A DNA stretch of 64,000 nt from Flaccisagitta enflata (taxonomy: Eukaryota; Chaetognatha; Sagittoidea; Aphragmophora): positions 16,988,001 through 17,052,000 of the forward strand of contig OZ231128.1 of the NCBI GenBank assembly GCA_965153355.1, given 5' to 3'. Each line of letters opens with the position of its first letter. Positions within the stretch are counted from its first letter, which is position 1. This document shows, piece by piece, positions 58,881 through 64,000 of this stretch. The notes under the pieces were generated by a model. The model was not told the DNA's origin. It saw only the letters and a program-made list of their open reading frames with translations, and searched no databases. The position numbers and the translations under genes were made by a program.

Positions 58881-58981
58881 ACCCAGCCAACCCTTAGCCC
58901 TAAAGCTAACCCTGTCCCTAACCCTAACCCTAAAACTATTCCCAACCCTAACCCTAACCCTAAACCCACCCCTAACCCTAA
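58881..58981 (-). repeat. Interstitial telomeric repeat (CCCTAA)n
   Basis: About ten CCCTAA units, some altered (CCCTAAAACTATTCCCAACC), over 100 bp. The minus strand reads TTAGGG, the telomere repeat of most animals. Confidence 0.85.
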
Positions 58982-59094
58982 TTTAAAAAACCACTTAAAA
59001 AGTCTTAAAAAAAAAAAGATCACGGATGATCGTACAATTGTACCCGCGTTTCTTCTGTCGGAACTTGTTTACAGCGTGAACACACATTTAAGAA

Positions 59095-59270
59095 TTTCAA
59101 CTGTCCCACAAGGGAGTGACTGAAGTGAATGAGCGAGCGAGTGTAGCGAGCTTATCAAAGCGGAGTGCTCCAGAGTGAGTGAGCGTATTGAGCGGTGCGA
59201 GCGAACAAATATAGCGAGCAACCGAGTGGCTCATTAAAAACGAGATTGTCTGCAACTAGAAACGCGCCCG
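59095..59270 (-). repeat. Family D copy
   Basis: CACAAGGGAGTGACTGAAGT, GAGTGAGTGAGCGTATTGAG, CCGAGTGGCTCATTAAAAAC, GCAACTAGAAACGC. Confidence 0.65.
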
Positions 59271-59861
59271 GTGAATGACATCAAAATGCGAGAGAAGTAA
59301 ATGACCTTTGTCAAGCATAAACAAACGGCAAAGAATCTCGGTCACGCATCGACGGTATCGACAGGATTCATGACTCCCCCACCCACCAAAAACGATTTCG
59401 AAAAGAAAGTATTTCAGAAAATGAAAAGAGAAATCAAGACATAAAGTGACCAATTCTGTATAAGAAAGTTGATATAATTAGTGGCAAAAATATTACGGCC
59501 CTTGCCGAAATGCTTGATTTGCCCACTCCACTACAGTCCTTTCCCACCCGCACGTGATAGGGCTGGGTGGGGTGACTCTATTAAGTTGTGACATTTTTTT
59601 CCCATCTTTTTTTTTTACGTCTATGCGAGACATTGGACTGGAAAACAAGACAGACCACCAGTGCGTTGTGGAAACGATGCAGAGTGTAAGTAAGAGAGGA
59701 CATCAGGGTGAAACAATCAAGAACTTGCCAAAGGATTATGAAACTCGGAAAGTCTTGTGATTATGATAAATGATGACAGATGGGTCTGTGGACTAAACGC
59801 CTTATTTCTCTTTTCACACTCTCCTCCTTTCTGCATATTATGCATGAGAGTCGTTAGTCTT
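59271..59861. other. Unassigned sequence
   Basis: No supported gene. A partial family A right end (CCTTTCCCACCCGCACGTGA) is at about 59,539. Confidence 0.4.
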
Positions 59862-60040
59862 TAGTTGGACACGCGACTCTAGAACTTGCCGTGTCCGTCT
59901 GTCCGCCCGTCCATGCATCCGTCTGTCTGTCTGTCTGTCTGTCCTTTGGTAACTAATTCGAAAAGTGAGCTTTTTTGCTCTACAACTCCTGCCCACCCGT
60001 CCGCAACTGGGGGGAGTGTATAAGGCCTTGTTTTTTGGGC
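59862..60040 (+). repeat. Family A copy (full length)
   Basis: TTAGTTGGACACGCGACTCT, CCGTGTCCGTCTGTCCGCCC, (GTCT)n, CTCCTGCCCACCCGTCCGCA, GTGTATAAGGCCTTGTTTTT. Confidence 0.75.
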
Positions 60041-60132
60041 AGCGACTCCAGAAGAAGCGAGGAGCTGCTTTGATTTTACATGGATCATTTTTCTCCAATT
60101 ATGTTTTCTGTTCATCTATTGTTGAAACTATA

Positions 60133-60326
60133 CAAGGCCGGATATACGGTTACCCCAGTCGCGTGCGGGTGGGCAGGGGCCATATTTGAGGTCACCAGAC
60201 CATTTGGGCAGGAGCATTAGGGTTAAAGAATAAAAATCATGAAAAAAAGTGAAAAGTGACCGACCAACCAACCAACCACCGACGGACAAAGCGGGGTGAA
60301 GAGTCGCGTAGCACGCGACTAAAAAA
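60133..60326 (-). repeat. Family A copy (full length)
   Basis: CAAGGCCGGATATACGGTTA, AGTCGCGTGCGGGTGGGCAG, GACCGACCAACCAACC, AGTCGCGTAGCACGCGACTA. Confidence 0.75.
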
Positions 60327-60333
60327 GCCCTCT

Positions 60334-60848
60334 CAGGGTGTGTTTCTACTCAAAGACACAAACACGTTTCTATATTGGGTTTTGCAAATCGCGATTTTAC
60401 TTCACTCTCCCTGAAAAAAATTGAGGCACAAAGTAGATTGGAACCCTCTCCAAGTTGCCTTGAGAATTCAGCTTCCTTAAATATGGAGTCAACGCCCTTA
60501 CCATCAACGCCATTAGGGCAATCACTCAAGTTTATGGAATTTTGGCGGTTTTATTCTACAACTATGGATCAATTTATGGGGGTTCAGTTCTGTAATGGCT
60601 ATCTTATTCAATTGCCTCTCTCTAAAACAAGTCTACCAGAAATAATTTCAGTTATCTGAGTGAGTGCCTCAGTGGCGCAGGTGGTTAAGGCGTTAGCTTC
60701 TAGCTCTATGGAACATATTGCTTTTGAGCGTGGGTTCAATCCTTGTAAGAGTCCAATATTTTTTTCAGAATGAGGGTGGTGAAAATCGCGAATTGTAAAA
60801 CCTACCTGAAAAACGTGTTTCTGGCTTTGAGTAGAAACGCACCCTCAG
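60334..60848. mobile_element. Inverted-repeat element (~515 bp) carrying a tRNA-like segment
   Basis: Arms of about 65 bp pair: CAGGGTGTGTTTCTACTCAA, AAACACGTTT and AATCGCGATTTTAC against the complements of GTAGAAACGCACCCTCAG, AAAACGTGTTTCTGG and GAAAATCGCGAATTG. No clear target duplication. A 94-codon frame at 60,375-60,659 lies inside and has no recognised homologue. A tRNA-like segment follows at 60,661-60,753. Confidence 0.6.
60661..60753 (+). pseudogene. tRNA-like sequence
   Basis: An A-box-like AGTGGCGCAGGTGGTTAAGG and a B-box-like GTGGGTTCAATCC are about 50 bp apart. The stems do not pair well enough for a working tRNA. Such boxes could give a polymerase III promoter. Confidence 0.45.
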
Positions 60849-60877
60849 TCAGTCATTATATTTGCCCCATGAGAGTT

Positions 60878-61335
60878 TGTAGATAACGCTACTAGCTGGC
60901 TAGCTAGCTCTTCCGTGACTATAAGCCGGGACTCGGATCGTAACTGAATACTTGAGTCTTTCATCTATGAACTCGCAAGTTAATAGAGAGAGGCGTGTGT
61001 ATAGTCTGAGCAGCCTTCTGAAGGGGTTATATTTCTTACCCTTCCCTCAACAGTTGAATCTACATCAGTTTCAAGGATATAACAGCAGTCAGGGTGAAAT
61101 ACATGATAGGCAACAAGAGGTAGCTACATCACTTCGCAATGAGACAATATAGGAGAGGAAATGTGACGATGTAAGATGATTGACCTCATGTAGGACATAT
61201 GAGAGTAGGGGAAAAGGAGAATAACAATAATCGAGTATGTTAGGACAAAGGTATTAATCATAAGAGAGGGGACTGCAATATGCAAATGAGATTAATGATA
61301 GAAGATAAAAGGTTGAACTCTATTGAGAGCCCACA
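60878..61335 (-). mobile_element. Putative 3' LTR of the Ty3/gypsy element
   Basis: On the minus strand a G-rich stretch GTCTGGGGGGCG, like a polypurine tract, lies about 35 bp past the polyprotein stop. Directly after it TGTGGGCTCTCAATAGAG could start the LTR, and GCGTTATCTACA (plus TGTAGATAACGC at 60,878) could end it. This gives TG...CA ends and 458 bp. The 5' LTR is outside the window, so the ends are unproven. Confidence 0.55.
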
Positions 61336-61379
61336 CGCCCCCCAGACGTTTTGTTGCGCCTCTGGGAGACAGAACGTCT

Positions 61380-64000
61380 TCACACGTCGAGATGGGCTTT
61401 CAAGATGGCTGAGAGAGAGGGGCCATAATTTGGCCTCGCCATTCTTTTGTTCAGGTCGGCGCGCTGCACCGGACGAGGATGAGGTGTCACCGTTTGAGGT
61501 AGGGAAGTTGAATTGTCATTGAGACTGGTGCCTGGCCTAGCGGCCACAGGCATGTTACACGGCGCCTGAGGGTTGTCGGGAGGATCGCACTGGCAGGGCG
61601 CGAGGTTTGAGTCTGCTGGAGTATGCCCATCGTAGGGGTCCTCTGTGCCTGGCTTGGTAGCCACTGGCTCAGGGTAAGATGGATCTGCGATGGGACTAGG
61701 CTGTTGTTCCCACTTGAATGGATGAGGATGTTGGCGCCGGTTGAAATCGGCAATGTGGGGCGCCCCCCTGCGTCGATTTCTTCCAGACTGCATAGTTGGC
61801 CTAGGAGGATCTGAAGTTTGTGAAGGCTGCTGAGGTTGCTGAGGCTGCGGGGGTTGCGGAGACTGTGGTGATGGAGGCTGGCTGTCAGCATTGTTGTCAT
61901 CCTCTGGGTCCACGTATGCCGGTTTGATGCGGGCTAAGGCTATTTGTTCTACCCCACGTCCTGGTAGGTGAACGTTGAAGCCAGTTTCAGTTCGAGATTC
62001 AACCTTGAAGGGGCCTATGTATGGCAATGTCAGAGGTGGGTGGCCATGTCCCCCACGTCTTACGAAAACATGGGTTGCATCCTTGAGATCGTCGGGTAAA
62101 TAAGTTTGTGGCTGACGATGCGCGGACGTTGGTGTTGGTTGGAGGCGTTCGACTTCGACACGCAAGTTTCCTAGCATGCGCTTGCGCTGCTGTGTCAAGT
62201 CGTCTTCCATGAATGTTACGTCTGGGAGCAATTCCCCTGGAACTGCCAGACCTTCCCCGTAAACCAACTCTGCTGGGGAGGAGCCCACGTCAGGTTTGAG
62301 AGTAGTTCGTATGGCCAGGAGTGCCATTGGGAGTTGCCAAAACCATTTGGCGCTTTCATCACCACACTGGGCTTTGAGTGATTCTTTGAGTCTCCTGTGG
62401 AATCTTTCAATCAGGCCATTTGCCTCTGGATGGTATGACGTTGTGAGGTGGGCTTCAATGCCCCAAGTTTCGCAAAGCTGCTTCCACAATGCGGAAGTAA
62501 ATTGTGACCCGCGGTCTGTTGTGATTGCTTTAGGAACACCAAATGAGGCTATCCACCCGTGCGTGATGGCGTCAATGACGGCCTCTGTTGTGGTGTTTTT
62601 CAGTGGGATTGCCATTGGCCATCGCGTGAAACGGTCGATGATTGTCAACAGGTATTCGTATCCATTAGATTCTGGCATCTTTGTGATGTCCGCATGTAGG
62701 TGAGCAAAGCGTCTGTTCGGGACAATGAACTCGCCAATCTCTGGGACAACATGTCGTCGCACCTTGGCTCTTTGACAATGCACACATTTGCGAGACCATT
62801 TGGCTGTATCGGCGCGGATTGATGGCCAGACAAATTTTTCACAAATCATCTGTCTTGTTCTTTCAATGCCTGGGTGACCAAGTCCGTGAATGGCGTCAAA
62901 GACGCGTCTTCTCCAGGTAAATGGGACAAATGGACGGGCGGGTCCATTGGAGACGTCCACGTGCAGGTTGTACGGACCTATTGGCACTTTTCGGAATGAT
63001 ATTCCGGAATTTGGATCGCGTGATACGCGTGAGAAATCAGGGTCAAGAGGCTGGTCACGTGCCATTTCCTCAAAGTCAATACCCAGAGAGACTATTGAGT
63101 TGATTGATTGATTCAGATTCTCAAGTTTTTCGTCCGGAATAGGTTTCTCAATGCTTGACGTAGGCGTTTTGGTTGTTTTGGTCAAGTGAACCTTGTGGCC
63201 TGGACCAAGCTGGGTTGTGACGCCTGCTTCAACCATCGCGATCAAGAACACATGTTCTTCTGTTTCATTTGGGCGGGACAACGCGTCCGCCACAACATTG
63301 GCTTTGCCTTCGATGTATCTTATGTCAGTTGTGTATTCTGCAATACCAGACAGTTGGTAGGTTTGACGTGCGGTGTGTGGCTCAGTCTTTTTTGAGAGAG
63401 CAGGAACAAGTGACTGGTGATCGGTGTATAGCGTGAATCGTCGACCCTCCACCATATGGCGGAAGTGACGGATTGATCGGAAAGCCGCAAGGAGTTCCCG
63501 GTCAAAAGGCGGCCAATTGCGTTCATTGTTCTTCAGTCTAGCGCTGAAGAACCCTAGAGGTTCCCAACCATTTGGGCCTTTTTGCTCTAGAACGCCTCCC
63601 ATGGCGACATTTGATGCGTCTGTGGTCAAGGCTAGGACAGCGTTTGGACGAGGATGACGCAGCATTGCTGCATTAGCCAGTGCTTCCTTGATTGCATTGA
63701 AAGAGCTCTCGCATTCTGCTGTCCAATTTAGCTTTCTGGGCTTCCCTTTCAGGGCTTCAAACAGGAAGTCCATGTGGTGGGCAGCGTGGCGGATGTGTTT
63801 GCGGTAATAGCCAACCATGCCATTGAACCGTTGCAGTTCCTTCACAGTTGTCGGTGCCTTAGTGGCCCTTATTGCCTCAACTTTTTCCGGCAGTGGAGTG
63901 ACGCCATCCTGGTTGACCCGGAAGCTGAGGAAATCTAGCTCTGTTACACCAAGGATACACTTTGGCCGGTTGACAACTAGCCCATTTGCGGAAAGGAGAT
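61380..64000 (-). CDS. pol: Ty3/gypsy retrotransposon polyprotein, 3' part (RT end, RNase H, integrase)
   Basis: This makes the enzymes that copy and insert a gypsy-type LTR retrotransposon. The frame is open to the window edge, so the start is not visible. It begins in the end of the reverse transcriptase (SANGLVVNRPKCILG, YRKHIRHAAHH). Numbering from the codon at 63,845: RNase H has D76 (TTDAS), E117, D142 (YTDHQS) and D187 (VADALSRP). The integrase zinc finger is H320-H324-C354-C357. The catalytic triad is D386, D444 (TTDRGSQF) and E480 (HPEANGLIERF), with the expected 35 residues between the last two. A GPF/Y-like module (IGPFKVESRTETGFNVHLPG) and a Pro/Gln-rich tail follow. There is no stop or frameshift over 2.6 kb and all catalytic residues are present, so the copy is young. 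Motif style matches invertebrate gypsy elements. Confidence 0.92.
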   Translation of the reverse strand, partial: LLSANGLVVNRPKCILGVTELDFLSFRVNQDGVTPLPEKVEAIRATKAPTTVKELQRFNGMVGYYRKHIRHAAHHMDFLFEALKGKPRKLNWTAECESSFNAIKEALANAAMLRHPRPNAVLALTTDASNVAMGGVLEQKGPNGWEPLGFFSARLKNNERNWPPFDRELLAAFRSIRHFRHMVEGRRFTLYTDHQSLVPALSKKTEPHTARQTYQLSGIAEYTTDIRYIEGKANVVADALSRPNETEEHVFLIAMVEAGVTTQLGPGHKVHLTKTTKTPTSSIEKPIPDEKLENLNQSINSIVSLGIDFEEMARDQPLDPDFSRVSRDPNSGISFRKVPIGPYNLHVDVSNGPARPFVPFTWRRRVFDAIHGLGHPGIERTRQMICEKFVWPSIRADTAKWSRKCVHCQRAKVRRHVVPEIGEFIVPNRRFAHLHADITKMPESNGYEYLLTIIDRFTRWPMAIPLKNTTTEAVIDAITHGWIASFGVPKAITTDRGSQFTSALWKQLCETWGIEAHLTTSYHPEANGLIERFHRRLKESLKAQCGDESAKWFWQLPMALLAIRTTLKPDVGSSPAELVYGEGLAVPGELLPDVTFMEDDLTQQRKRMLGNLRVEVERLQPTPTSAHRQPQTYLPDDLKDATHVFVRRGGHGHPPLTLPYIGPFKVESRTETGFNVHLPGRGVEQIALARIKPAYVDPEDDNNADSQPPSPQSPQPPQPQQPQQPSQTSDPPRPTMQSGRNRRRGAPHIADFNRRQHPHPFKWEQQPSPIADPSYPEPVATKPGTEDPYDGHTPADSNLAPCQCDPPDNPQAPCNMPVAARPGTSLNDNSTSLPQTVTPHPRPVQRADLNKRMARPNYGPSLSAILKAHLDV

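Noticed and set aside
58664-58897. 77-codon frame next to the telomeric tract
   Set aside because: Charged but unlike any family I know, and no supporting signals; chance is likely.
61380-63845. A complete gene starting at 63,845
   Set aside because: The frame stays open to the window edge and carries reverse transcriptase sequence upstream, so that position is an internal codon.

Overview
This is a eukaryotic window, most probably from an invertebrate animal. The evidence is a spliced gene with GT..AG introns, many long microsatellites, TTAGGG-type telomeric blocks, and remnants of Ty3/gypsy, Penelope-like, Tc1/mariner and hAT-type elements. No operon, bacterial gene, rRNA, intact tRNA or CRISPR array is visible. 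I cannot name the species. Most of the window is repeat-derived, and most long open frames are translations of CT, GT, CAA or CTTT repeats.

Layout. 1-14.6 kb: dispersed repeats of two abundant families (called A and B here), a Penelope-like GIY-YIG remnant (9.6-10.3 kb), a large CCT/CCG inverted block (10.8-11.9 kb) and microsatellites. 14.7-30.5 kb: the most unusual part. It holds a 5.3 kb tandem array of a ~1,035 bp unit, then a 12-exon minus-strand gene for a 1,110-residue tyrosine recombinase (20,775-29,435), then a motif-rich 5' flank. The array, the large introns and the 5' flank all carry a short motif, TTTTC-N5-GGCTC, in both orientations. By eye I do not find it elsewhere in the window. 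30.5-39.5 kb: CT tracts, mariner-type and other inverted-repeat elements, a Tc1-like relic and one orphan reading frame. 39.5-42.6 kb: a decanucleotide satellite (CCTATAATTA/CCTATAATGA) carrying two hAT-type insertions with 8 bp target duplications. 43.0-44.3 kb: a CTTT/CTTG array. 44.4-60.8 kb: Mutator-like, foldback and mariner-type elements, more family A copies and a short interstitial telomeric tract. 60.9-64 kb: the 3' half of an uninterrupted Ty3/gypsy retrotransposon and its putative 3' LTR, running off the right edge.

How the parts may work together. The recombinase gene has open splice junctions throughout and nearly all catalytic residues, and it sits among dozens of copies of one short motif. 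The simplest reading is a recombinase with its own recognition sites: a large undescribed mobile element of about 16 kb, or a domesticated recombinase locus. The gene structure and motif distribution are read from the sequence; the functional link is inference.
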